From Bactericera cockerelli (taxonomy: Eukaryota > Arthropoda > Insecta > Hemiptera > Triozidae), in contig CM044958.1 in assembly GCA_024516035.1 (NCBI GenBank), positions 8,762,771-8,826,770 on the forward strand: 64,000 bases of DNA, given 5' to 3'. Under the pieces are notes generated by a model, which saw only the letters and a program-made list of their open reading frames with translations, was not told where the DNA came from and ran no database searches. Positions 23,182 through 35,100 of the stretch are shown here, piece by piece (within the stretch, counting starts at the first letter, position 1; each line of letters opens with the position of its first letter). A program made the position numbers and the translations under genes.

Positions 23182-25381
23182 CAGGGTGGACCAAAAAAAC
23201 GTTTACACCCGTTAATGGTAGATTACTGACGACATTTCCAGGCCGGATCTGCAATCCGTTTTTTCCGATTCGCCTTTATAACTGCACAAAGTGATTTTTT
23301 GCAACTTTCTGAAAAAGTCCGACTTTGGCTTATTCTTCAGGTCAGAACTTTTTTCCTATTTAAGATGAGTTGATTCTGAACATTTCTGCAGAAAGCCAAC
23401 AAAATTTCGATGTTTCTAGCTACACTACTTTGTTTTTTACGATTTGGTTTGGCATCTTTTTTGACACCTGAATAGAAAAAAAATTCTCATGTAAGTTTTT
23501 TACACTTTGAAACACTCAAGATTTTCCCGAGCAAATTTTGGCACAGACATGGGCAAGTTTGATAAAAGTTGGCGGCCACCCCAAGGATGCTAAAAAATAA
23601 TTTTACGATTTTTTATCACGTGATCTTCTGGGAAAACGAACCAGGTAAGTCTCAAAAAATGATGTTCAAAATCTTAAAAGTATTGACCGTGTAGGGTCGT
23701 CTTGTACTCAAAGAGTAATTAGCTATTTATGTCTGATAATTATTTTCCTTGGAATTAATTAAAGGCCAGTCAAATGAATGATTGTTTGTTTCTCGATGAT
23801 AGTTTTCAAGCATATTTTTCTGCATTCTATGAAATATTATTTTTAAACTTCTTGAGTTTTTTTAGTACAAGTTACATAATAATTATTATTCGGATGCTGA
23901 AATGGCAGATTTGCATTTGGCAGAATATGGAGCTGCCAACAGGAACATTTGGGATCACGTGAAAAACATAGTTTACGAAATACCAGTGGAGACGCAAGAG
24001 TAGCAGAATCTGGTAGCAAGAATCCTGTTGGCATTTGATGACCTGACAGAAAAACCTGAAATCTTCCGCAACATTAGACGGAACATGATTTGCTGTCTCT
24101 GGCGTTCGGACCCGGGTGGGATCTTCCGCATGGCAAGTGACTAGCTTACCACTGAGCTAATCGTGCACTTCTAATCGTTTCTCATTGAACCTACTCAGAC
24201 AAAATGTTTATTTTTAATACCTTTTTGATTATACCCAAATAGTATAAAACATAATAAAATTTTATTCATTTTACAAAATATTATCTTGTTTTTTTTTTCA
24301 GGATTTCTATTAGAAGTTGGCAGTCGGTAAATATTTGTTATTTAATTAGTATTGTTTATGATAGAAGAACATACCTACATATTTACCTGGCATTATTTTA
24401 TGACCTCTACTTTCGTTAGGAAAATTCACCAGTTTATTTTCTCTCTTAGGGAAGCATAAAGAAAAACCATCCATTATCAAGGCAGTCTCTCAGGGTCTTA
24501 CATGAATAATAATTATGTGAATTGTGATACCAATAGTATCTGATATAACTCAATTTACATATGGTATTACCTCCAAAAAAACCATAAGTTGTTGGTGTTA
24601 CAACAAGTCAGATACAGGTATGAATAAAATATTCCATCAGATTTTTTTTGATAATTAAAAAAATATTGATCGCCGAAAATTGAACATCGGTCATGCGACT
24701 ATTACTCTTAGCACTAGCACATCTAGCTAACACCACTGACAATCTGAAAAGCACGAAAACTATCATTTGAATTTTCCTAAACTGGCTGATGAAGACACGT
24801 AAGACCGCGGTATTCAAAAACAGCAATGTAAACAAATTTTGTAAACAATACAAGACGCCCTTACACAGTCTACAGTTAGAAAACTCTTAGGAATTTTGAA
24901 GAGTTTTTGGCAAACATCTAATAATTTTTCCCAGAAGATCACGTGATAAAAAATCGTAAAATTATTTTTTAGCATCCTCGAGGCGGCCGCCAACTTTTAT
25001 CAAACTTGCCCGTGTCTGTGCCAAAATTTGTTCGGACAAATGTCGAGTGTTTTATTTAGTAAAAAAGTTTTTTCGTGTGTTTTTTTTCTGTTCAGGTGTG
25101 AAAAAATATGACAAACCAAACCGTAAAAAACAAAATAGTGTAGCTTAAAACATCGAAATTTTGTTGGCTTTCTGCAGAACTGTTCAGAATCAACTCATCT
25201 TAAACAGAAACAAAGCACTGACCCGAAGAATAAGCCAAAGTCGGACTTTTTTGGAAAGTTACAAAAAATCACTTTGTGCAGTTACGAAGGCGAATCCGAA
25301 AAAACGGATTCCAGATCCGGCCTGGAAATGTCGTCAGTAATCTACCATTAACGGGTGTAAACGTTTTTTTGGTCCACCCTG
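23182..25381. mobile_element. Tc1/mariner-like element with ~450-bp terminal inverted repeats
   Basis: TA at 23180-23181 and 25382-25383 flanks CAGGGTGGACCAAAAAAACG and its mirror CGTTTTTTTGGTCCACCCTG. The inverted arms extend roughly 23182-23640 and 24910-25381. A broken reading frame near 23890-24110 (NMELPTGTFG, WDHVKNIVYE, NIRRNMICC) resembles the C-terminus of a mariner-type transposase. The catalytic core is gone. A SINE D fragment sits at 24090-24168. Confidence 0.8.
24090..24168 (-). mobile_element. SINE D head fragment
   Basis: The minus strand shows GTGCACGATTAGCTCAGTGG and GCCATGCGGAAGATCC, matching the tRNA-like head of type D only. Confidence 0.7.
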
Positions 25382-25389
25382 TAGATCAA

Positions 25390-26399
25390 ACGAGTAGTCC
25401 TTTTGTGTAACAGATAGAAGATATCAGACTTTGTATTCCTTCAACGTCAAAACGTTCATCTATCCGTGATTGGTTGGTTGTAAGTATTTTTCTATCTTGA
25501 AGTAAAAGACAGAAAAATATGCCACAACCTACCTAACATAAATTTAATATGGTGTGTATGTATACTGGATAGTTTATCGATCTTTTTACTTTATTTGTAC
25601 TACCGGTGCTTAGCAAAGCTGTTTTGAGGTTTAGACCAATACCGAAGAAGGACCAGATAGATGTATGTATTAATTGTATTAACTTTAACTATAGGTATTA
25701 AATATTATATTCCAACTTTTAAGTACTTAGAATTTGTGATAAACAAAAGAAACTTTGTGCATTATGGTTACATTATTTTAATTTTGCTGATTAGGTTATT
25801 ATTATGTATTATTAGGATATTATTATGTATATTTTAATCTTCTATTTTTATAGTATCGCGGGTATCTCGCTCGTACAGCCTTGAACAATGATCACACTTT
25901 CTATATTGTATTGAGTTGCATTTTTTTAAACAAAATGTTACCTGTTTAACCTATTGATCCTTCAAGTATCGACCAAGGCAATTTTTCATTGTTGAACGAG
26001 TTTTGCGCTGGAAATAGCAAATGCTTTGCATATTGTATTTTAAAAATGAGTTGAGCTCTCAAAAATAGAGAAACCTTCATTGTTGATAAAAAAATAATGT
26101 ATGAGCAATTAACTTTCCCCTTTTGAATTTCATTTCGGGCTCATTGTTTGAGAGTAACATGAAAGAAAACTCATAGACAATGTACATGCAACGTTCAAAG
26201 CCCCATTTTCATCAGTGCCCACCTATCAATTCTCAATAACTTGGAATCACTATAGCGTATTCAATAACATTAATCAAGGCCGTACAACTTTATTTAGTAT
26301 TAGCCGCACTGAAAAACATGGTGCTCCATGATTTATTATTATTGTCAAACAATAAAATCATCGGGATAGTTAAGTATTACAAGGAAACTTAAGTATTAA
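25390..26399. other. Intergenic stretch, AT-rich, nothing recognised
   Basis: No gene, repeat or RNA feature that I can support. Confidence 0.5.
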
Positions 26400-26962
26400 T
26401 GGACCGTATTCATAAAAAAGAAGTAATTGCTTGTGGTGAGCAAAAGCAAGAAGTAAAAGCAAAAGATCTGAAGGCAAAGGTAGAAGAAAAAGCAATTTCT
26501 CGTTTTCGTATTCATAACACTTTCTTTTTGATTGTAGGAATGTAATAATAATAATATCGCCTTATTTATACTGCCGGATTAGGACAATTAAGTCCCATTA
26601 TTTTAGCAGTAAGCCCAAGACATATTCTTATGTGGTAAAAATCCCAAATGGGAATGTCATGTCCCGGCTGGGTTTCGAACCCGCGACCTGGTACTTCTGG
26701 ATTGACAGAGTCTTTACGACTGAGCTACCGGGAAGGTAGGAATTTCGTTTTGCTCACGAGTAACTGCTCCATGTTACAGTTAGAGGAGCTATTAATAAAA
26801 AGAAAACGTCAGCATTATGAATATCCAAGTACCATTTAAAGAAAAAAAGGTTTTGCTTAGAGGCAAAAGCCATTGCACTCAAAGCTTTATGAATACCGAC
26901 TGAATCAATTCAAATTTCACTAGGAAATCATTTTGCTTCTTTTTCTGAATACACGGGCCAAT
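26400..26962. mobile_element. MITE-like element carrying a nested SINE B
   Basis: The left end, GGACCGTATTCATAAAAAAG-AAG, mirrors the right end, CTTCTTTTTCTGAATACACGGGCC. Further copies of TTCATAA / TTATGAAT occur inside. A type B SINE interrupts it at about 26543-26736. Confidence 0.6.
26543..26736 (-). mobile_element. tRNA-headed SINE, type B, nested
   Basis: The minus strand reads CCCGGTAGCTCAGTCG, GGTTCGAAACCCAGCCGGGA and TGCTAAAATAATGGGA. GTAGGAAT lies on both sides, a probable 8-bp target duplication. Confidence 0.85.
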
Positions 26963-26969
26963 ATCTGAA

Positions 26970-27635
26970 ACATCTTCTATTGAATAGGAGATCGATGTAA
27001 GGATTGTAAGATCCTATGCATAGTTCCTGAACTAAGGTTTTGTTTATCAATCACATTAAACAGGATAGTAAAGTTAGGGCTAATCAGCTTATTAGTGGTG
27101 CAGATGTGTTTATCAATGGCATTTTGACCAAACTGATGAATACTTACGGAAGCTAACTATTTACTAAAATTTAAATAATCAACGGATTAGTGTGACAATT
27201 GATAAACGAAATCTAAAATAATAACTTTACTTTAGAATTAATATCTGTAATATTATGGTTCGGTAATGTTTTCAATAGTAAAATAGATCAATTCATTTTC
27301 CATAATAAAAACAATTCAAGTAATTGTTTCTCTTGTTGAAATTTGAACATGTTTTTTTTTTTTTTTTTTTTTCATGTATATTTTTTTGTTTAACTTTTTA
27401 GAAATCCTTTAATAATTATAGGACCTCAACCTATCCCTATAATTCGGCTACTTTCAATTTTAACCAATAATTTACTCTGAATAATAAAATAATCATGAAA
27501 CTCTTATACAAATGAACCGAAATTCAACTACAAAATAAAAATTCCAAGAACAATCCTGAAGAAACTTCTAAATTTATTTTTTCCCTGTTGAAATTATTTG
27601 GAAAAAATAAAATAAAAGCACATCCTTTGTTATAG
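26970..27635. other. Intergenic stretch, AT-rich, nothing recognised
   Basis: Contains poly-T runs near 27355. No supported gene. Confidence 0.5.
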
Positions 27636-27639
27636 TTTG

Positions 27640-27840
27640 AATTAACGTTGCTGTCAACTGCATGGTCACATCATGACGGATGTTAAAATTACCCTCACAT
27701 GAGTGGGTCCGGAAATAGCTAACATCACAAAGGTTCGACTTTGAATGTTTGCTCATCCATGTCTTAAACACTTTGGATGTTGCTTAACTTCAGTGATAGT
27801 AAAAGAACTGGTGTATTCAACGTGCCATTGACGCTGGCTA
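27640..27840 (-). mobile_element. 5S-rRNA-headed SINE, degraded
   Basis: The minus strand keeps AAGTTAAGCAACATCCAAAG and GACATGGATGAGCAAAC from the 5S-like head, and a shortened body (CCGGACCCACTCATG, TTGACAGCAACGTTAA). Confidence 0.75.
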
Positions 27841-28916
27841 AAAGCACATCCCAAGATATTTTTTTTCTCAACGCAGCCTTGTTTCAAAATATATTTTTCC
27901 AAGTCACCAACCTTCACGTGGGTATTAACACAATCTTTTATTCTTCTTCTTTGGCTTTTCCTCTTCCTCCTGGTTAAGGTTGGTTCTCAGGCACTCCTAC
28001 TTTCACATTTTACACCTGCATGTTTTTCTCAAGGTCAACCTTCTTATTAGGGCGCCATTATTATTATTGGCGAAATGAGACATGTAAACAATATTACAAA
28101 TAAAAATACCAAATAAATAGTATGTATAGAACTTGTAATGAATAGTATGAGAATAATACATATAAAGGAAAAAAATGTTAAAAAAATGCAACCAACATCA
28201 TATTATTGAATTAAAATTACAACTTTTAGGACTATTAACACAGATGCAAGTAAAAAAAAATTAGTTGAGACTATCAAAAAATAATCATTAGAGAGAAAAT
28301 GAAGGACGTATTGAGGGGAGAATAGTTGGTTGTGTACCAACTTGGTGTACCGTCTAGTTGAACTCATAATTATTATTGTTAGCAGGAGAAAGAGATCCTG
28401 ACCCGAGGTAGTATACAGGAATTCAACTAGCACACAGGGCTGTAGGTACTTAAGTGTAGTGGAATGGACATCACTATAATATTATACTATTTTAATCTTA
28501 ATACATGGCTTACATATAGTCAGACGGTCACATTTCTATTACCAAAGTAAATTTTTAAGAATAGGGAAGTTAAGCAACATTAAGTATGCAGAGAAGATAA
28601 ATAGGTAACTGTCTTGTTTATGACTCCATAGATGGTATAAATTTATGATAATCTTTGTTCTGCTGATATTCCGACCCTCTGTAAAGTAAATGGTATTCAG
28701 CTAATCGCTGACAAGAATAATCTGCCAAGACTAATACCTAATTTTAAGCCATACTGTCACGCTACACCATGAGACAAGACTTGGGACAAAACTAATAGAC
28801 TTTCGTCAACTACAATAGACAGCCTGTTAATTTTTTTTTTTTTTTTTTGAATGTTTTAATTTGTTCCCAATAGAGAGAGTTATTTGTTATAAGGTTCATA
28901 TTAGAAATCCAAATTG

Positions 28917-29026
28917 TTAGGTATTGTAATATTATATAAAACTAGGATTCTTTTATTTAAATATCATTCTTTTATTTAGATATCATTTAAAAGAATCCTA
29001 GTTTTATATAATATTACAATACCCAA
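28917..29026. repeat. Palindromic hairpin element near the presenilin 3' end
   Basis: GGTATTGTAATATTATATAA-AACTAGGATTCTTTTA on the left is mirrored by TAAAAGAATCCTAGTT-TTATATAATATTACAATACC on the right around a ~27-bp centre. This is a perfect ~36-bp stem and likely a small fold-back MITE. Confidence 0.8.
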
Positions 29027-29147
29027 TAGAGAGATTTCGCGATCTCGTGAGTACGATTGTGTTGTTGATAATCTTTTGACCTTTCTAATTTGAACTCATT
29101 AAAAAAACCTTGTTTGGTAAGTTTAGTACACCCACAGTGTTGCCAGA

Positions 29148-32100
29148 CTAGATGAATATTTGCTGCGTTGCCAGAGTGTCAACAAATGGCTTGACGAAGT
29201 TGTCGGTGCCAAAGTAAAAGATCAGGCCGAATCCTATGGAGATGGGCAAGGCAGGGAGGGCAGTCTTGAAGATCGCGAGCAGCAGCAGAGTAAGACACAG
29301 ACCCTGACACAGGACAGAACATGAACACATTATTATTTTTATTTAGCTTCTTTTTGACATTTTCATGTCTTTGCTCTGGCACATAACCAAAATTATGTGA
29401 CGAAATTATGTAACGATATTATGTAACGAAATATTGAATTGTAAAGGGAGAGAAGAGGGAAAGTGTGTGTCATGCGCACAATGGCGAAGTATTGAATTGT
29501 AGAGGGAGAGAAGAGAGAAGGTATGTGTCATGCGCACAATACGAAATTTGGTCAGTTGGGTTTTGGACCTTGAATAGTAAAGATGAAAATGTCCCAATGG
29601 TTGCAGACTCGTATGCAAGCGTTTTTTTTAAACAAAAATTTAACATCGCTTTCAACTGCATGGTCATATTTTAAAACAATTTTTTAGGTAAGTGTTACTT
29701 GAATTTTTATCATTTTATATTATTATTGAAATATCTAGACAGGGAACTCCAAGGGTTGGGTGGAAGAGATTGCCATACGCAATAACCCCGCCCTTTAGTT
29801 AGGACTTATGTTTTTGTTTTATATTTTCTATTCTTTTTTATTTTCACTGCATATATTGTTTCCATTTTTTTCATTGTTAAATTAATTATTTGTATGTACA
29901 TAATGTCCATTTATACCTAATAAAGCGTTGTATGATAATAATAATAATTATATTCAATTATTTGAGGCAACTGATGGCAATAGAAGTACACACACTAAAA
30001 ATACACGTGTTGCCTTTGAATTGAAATAATACACTAGATTCGAAACAATTCTCTTGTACAAATAAAATGACCTTGGTACAGATATGTGTGCAATGTGCAT
30101 TTAGCTCATGGTGCTCTTTTTTTGTATGCACTTAGCTCAGTGGTAAGATACTCACTTGTCATATGCCAAATATTCCGGGTATGAGTTCCTGAACCAACAA
30201 AAAAATTGTACTAAAAATTTGGTTACAGTTGTTTGTAAGGGATACCTTCGGGTGGGCCCGTGATGATTCTGCACCTTATTACAAGTATTGTGTCACTTCT
30301 CACCCATCAGAGAGGAGGCATAATACGGAATAGGTAAGCTACAATGCAGACCACAAGTATCTACAGTATGAAATAAAAAAAATAATAAAACTGAAACACT
30401 CATCTATTTTATTTATTAAAAATAATATAATAGATAAATAAATCAGTTTTTTTGTGTTATTATATCACAGTTTTAGTGGGTAGCGCAGAATTACAGGACT
30501 TTTCCATATCTTTGTTATCTTAATATCTTGTTTTTGCCTATAATTCCACCACTGGTCGCTGCTCACATTAAAGCAGCTACTCATATTATATTTATTTATT
30601 TATTAACATTACTTTTCTCAGTAACCTGATGGGAGGCATGAAATTTAATTTAAAAGAATAAGTTCAAAATGACAACAAAGAATGCCGAAGGCATTATCAC
30701 CACCCTTGATCAGGCTTTGTTTATATTTATTTCTAACTTGTTACTATGTTCATTGTATATAAAAGATGTAAATAAAGCTTGATCCAAATGTTTATAAAAA
30801 TAAAGAAAACGAAAATATTTCAACTTACAATGAGAATGGCCACAAAACAGGCCAGAGTAGTGTTCCAGTCTCCGTAGGAGGAGACCTTGCCCACCAGTAC
30901 GCTGTAGAAGATAAAGTCCCCAAGGCCCAACTTGACGCCCCGATCATCTTCGCTCATGTAAGCAGGATGGGGCAGCTCAGTGTCTACGGGTAGCGTGTTG
31001 GGCGCCCTCCTGGGACGAGAGGCCCCCTGCTCGGGCTGGAGGGCTTGGTTTCGGCGCCTCACCTGGATTGAAAATAGATTATTATATATATGTATATATA
31101 TATTTTTTAAAGATGAGTGTTTCACAGCCTTTTTTATTTCGTAGCCATGAAATAGGAGCTACTGTAGACGCTTGTGGTCTGTGTTGTAGCCTGCCCATCC
31201 CGTAATATGCCTCCTCTCTGATGGGCGAGAAGTGACACAATACTTCCCATTTAGGTGCTGGGTCAACACGAGCGCACCGGAAGGTATCCCTTACAAACAA
31301 TTCTAGACGTATCCATGAAATATTGGCAGTCAGTCCATGAACAAATGAACATTCTTCATTAATTTAAGTCAAGCTACAAATGCTCCATATTAAAAAGAAT
31401 ATGAAAACATCATCGAAATTTCAATAATTATTAAATAACTGTTAATTACAAGAAAATCACCTTCGAAACACGAGGTCGCAGGTTCGATTCCCAGTATGGC
31501 AATATTTTTTTATTGAAATAGTTCCTTTTTAAATAAATATTCGTTATTATCTTGTTTATTCTATGGACCATACATATTACATAAGTCTACAACCGTAAAT
31601 CTGATTGTCCTGAAAACCATACAATTGGATTCCCTGTTGAAAAGTACACAAGAAACAACCATCACTTTGTTCCCCTAACCTACTGGGAGGGTATGTCAGT
31701 CATGTATCTAAAATCTCACATAAAATCCTATACTAAAACTAGAAAGTAGGAAGGAACCCTGTATGTACATCAGCTTTACAAATTGAAACATCCCATGAAG
31801 CTATCTAAGGATAGAAGAAAATAAAATCAATGGCCCATTTTGATATGACCAATGTTAAACCCAAATTGAATAGAGTACATGTCCCGGTAGCTCAGTGGTA
31901 AAGGCGGCTCTCTGTGAATCCAAAGACTCCAGAGGTCGTGGGTTCGAAACCCAGCCGGGACATGACAAGTTATCCTCCCATTTGGGATTTTTACCACATA
32001 ATAATATGTCTTGGGCTTACTGCTGGAATAATGGGACTTTCATAGTCCTTATCGGGCAGTATAAATAAGGCGATATTATTATTATTATTATGAATGGGGT

Positions 32101-35100
32101 ATCTGATGGTATTAGTGTTGAGTGACAGAAGGCTGAAGCCCTCACCCGCTCTGTAGACTGGGACTGCCACTCCCGGGTGAAGCCACTCTCTGTATCCCCG
32201 GGGCTAGTGGTGGAGGGGGGAGGGGGCTCTGGCTCATCCTGCGGCAGTGCCATGCTCACTATTTGGTAGATCACGGTGGCTGTGGAACAGACATAGTTTT
32301 AGCGCGAAGTCAAAATCGGGATCACGAATTCAAGTCACTTGACTACCAGTGCACTGGTAGTCTGGAAATTCGTAGCGTAGGGATCCGTTGGTTTGAATCA
32401 CACCCAGTGAATGAATTTTTTTCTCCATTAATTTGAGTTTGTGACCACAAAATAATAATAATCTAAGGGTTAGGTGGTAGAAAATGCTTTGTGCATTAAC
32501 CTCGCCTAGTGGTTACACCATCCACTAAAGAGTGTTATTATTATTAAGTCAGAACTTGCACTTCCCCATTTAAAACAATACCCACCAAGGTGCTTCAAAA
32601 ATGTTTATTATTTCCGCCCTTGATGTTCTTTAGGTAGTTAGTATGAATTACTGGTGTTAAAGCAAGTTCCTTTTCAAATATTTTTTTTTGTAAAGATTAG
32701 TATTGTTTCACAGCCTTTTTATATTGCATAGCCATGAAACAGCAGCTACTGTGTAATATTTGAGGTCTGTGTTGTAGCTTGCACATTCCATAGTATGACT
32801 TCCTTTTGAAGGGTGAGAAGAGACACACTATTTTCAAATTAGGGTCAACAGGTCAACACAAGCTCACCGGAAAGTATGTATCCCTTACAAATAACTGTAA
32901 CCAAATTTTGAATATAATTCGACGAAAAGAGAATGCTTTTTTGTCATGGTAATAATAATAAACACTAACTAATTAATACTGCTTGATTAGGACTAGAGTC
33001 CCATTATTCCAGCATTTGTTTGGTGCCATATCACAGACCACAAGCAGCTACAGTAACAACTGCTGTTTAATGGTTACGTAATAAAAAAAGGCCGTGAAAC
33101 ACTCTTATTATCTTTCTAGAAAAAAGAAATGTTCCGGCTGGGTTTCGAACCCGCGACTTCTGGATTACCAGACCTTGACCACTGGGGTCCCGGAACAGCA
33201 AAATAAAAAACAATCAGTGGCGTAGCCAGGGGGGGGGGGTTTGGGGGCAAACATCTCATTGGGTAGATGGGATTCAAAGCAACGGCAATGGCTCTCTACA
33301 ATCTCTAGCACCTAAACGACTTGACCTGACCACCAATGCAGCATTAAACACGTGAGGAAAATAAAAACGAGGCCTGTACAAAAAGTACTATGGCTCTTTC
33401 CTAGTAGATGTCAATGTTTTCTGAAAATTAGCGCACGAATAGCTCAGTGGTTAAGCACTTGCTTGCCATGCGGAAGGTCCAGGGTTCGAACCCCCGCGCC
33501 GACAAAAAATTGTATTTAAAATTTGGTTACAGTTGTTTGTAAGGGATACTTTTGGTGCGCTCGTGTTGGCCCAGCACCTAAATGGGAAGTATTGTGTCAC
33601 TTCTCGCCCATCAGGAGGGAGGCAGGCAACAACACAGACCACAAGCGTCTACAGTAGCTCCTGTTTCATGGCTACGAAATTAAAAAGGTGGCGAAGCACT
33701 CATTAACACGTTCAGCGCCACGAGGTACATATATGTACCACAGCTAACTTTTCTTCACGACATGAGGTACGTATGTGTACCTCAAGTATTTTATTATTCA
33801 TGACATTAAGTAAGTATGTATTTGTATCCGACCCTATGTTGCTCTTTCAAGACATGAGGTACCTCTATGTGACTCAATACAATGTATTTCTTATGTGAAT
33901 CTGATAGCTCTGGTCCCACTGAGTTTTTCGGTCCGAGACACTTGAAAATTGGTGCGAGAGACTTGAAATGATAAATGAGCTTTAGTCCCTCACAACGAAT
34001 CTCTAATATAGGCTTGACGCTAAACGTGAACACTTTGTACGCCACGTCGCTCAATATGAGCGACAGCGACTTCCCGCTGGGGCCATGTCTCTCATTTTGA
34101 GAGACACTAGACCTCACTTTGAAGCATTGTCTCTCAGTATGGGCCACAGAGGTAACAAAGTGTCTCTGAATATGAGCGATGTGGCCCCCCATGAAAAACA
34201 AACTTGCTGGGGGCCACGTCGCACATATCGAGAAAATCCTTTGTATCGTGGCCTCAGGGGAAAATCACGATTTTGGGTTTGGCGTACAAAGTGTTAAAAA
34301 AACCCCTCACATGAGTAGATGAGTGCCGGGAAGATCTGCTCGTTCCTCTGCTGGGCTGTCTCCACCAGGATGCGGAGGGGTCCATTGGGAGCGAGCACAG
34401 CCACCAGATCCCAGCAGGAGATCACCATGAGGACCCCCCACAGCGTCCACTCCGGCAGGTACTTGATGAACACCAGGGCCATCTGAGCGGCTATGAAGAT
34501 CAGGTAGCCTTGCTGGAGGACGAGGGGAGCTGCAGAGGAAGAGGGTAAAATGATGTTCTGTAATTTTTATTTTTTTTATTTGTATTATTGTATTTTATTG
34601 TATTGTACTGACCATTGGAATGCCTTCGTGGCGAAAATACCAAATAAAAGTTATTCTTATCTTATCTTATCTTAGGTTGATCATATTACTCTCTAGTGGA
34701 TATCATTACAGGCATTCTATGAATGTTTCTTATAAGAATCACTTCTTTTATGAAACTGGAATTATGATTTTCTCATTATTGAAAAGTTTATGTAGGTATC
34801 ATAGTCTTTGTCCTTCTCTTCTTTCTTCCAATGTTTGAAAGTGGAAGGTTAATATTCTCAAAGTATTTTCTACCACCTGACTCTCAGTGTCTTTTTAATA
34901 TGTGGACAAAAACTCGAAGAAATGAGGAAAAAATCATGCATTGGGTAGGAGTCGAACCAATGGATCCCTACGCAATCTGGATTACCAGAGTAGCACCTTA
35001 ACCACTCAACTACCAATGCACGGTGAAGCCCAAAGCTGCTGGGAAGACTAGCCAAAAGGTCTCTCGAAGCAATTATAATTTCAAATTTGAATTTTTCTCG

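Noticed and set aside
33232..33243. G-run as a G-quadruplex or hAT terminus
   Set aside because: GTGGCGTAGCCAGGG resembles an hAT-like end but I found no opposite terminus or target duplication, and a single G-run does not support a four-tract quadruplex.
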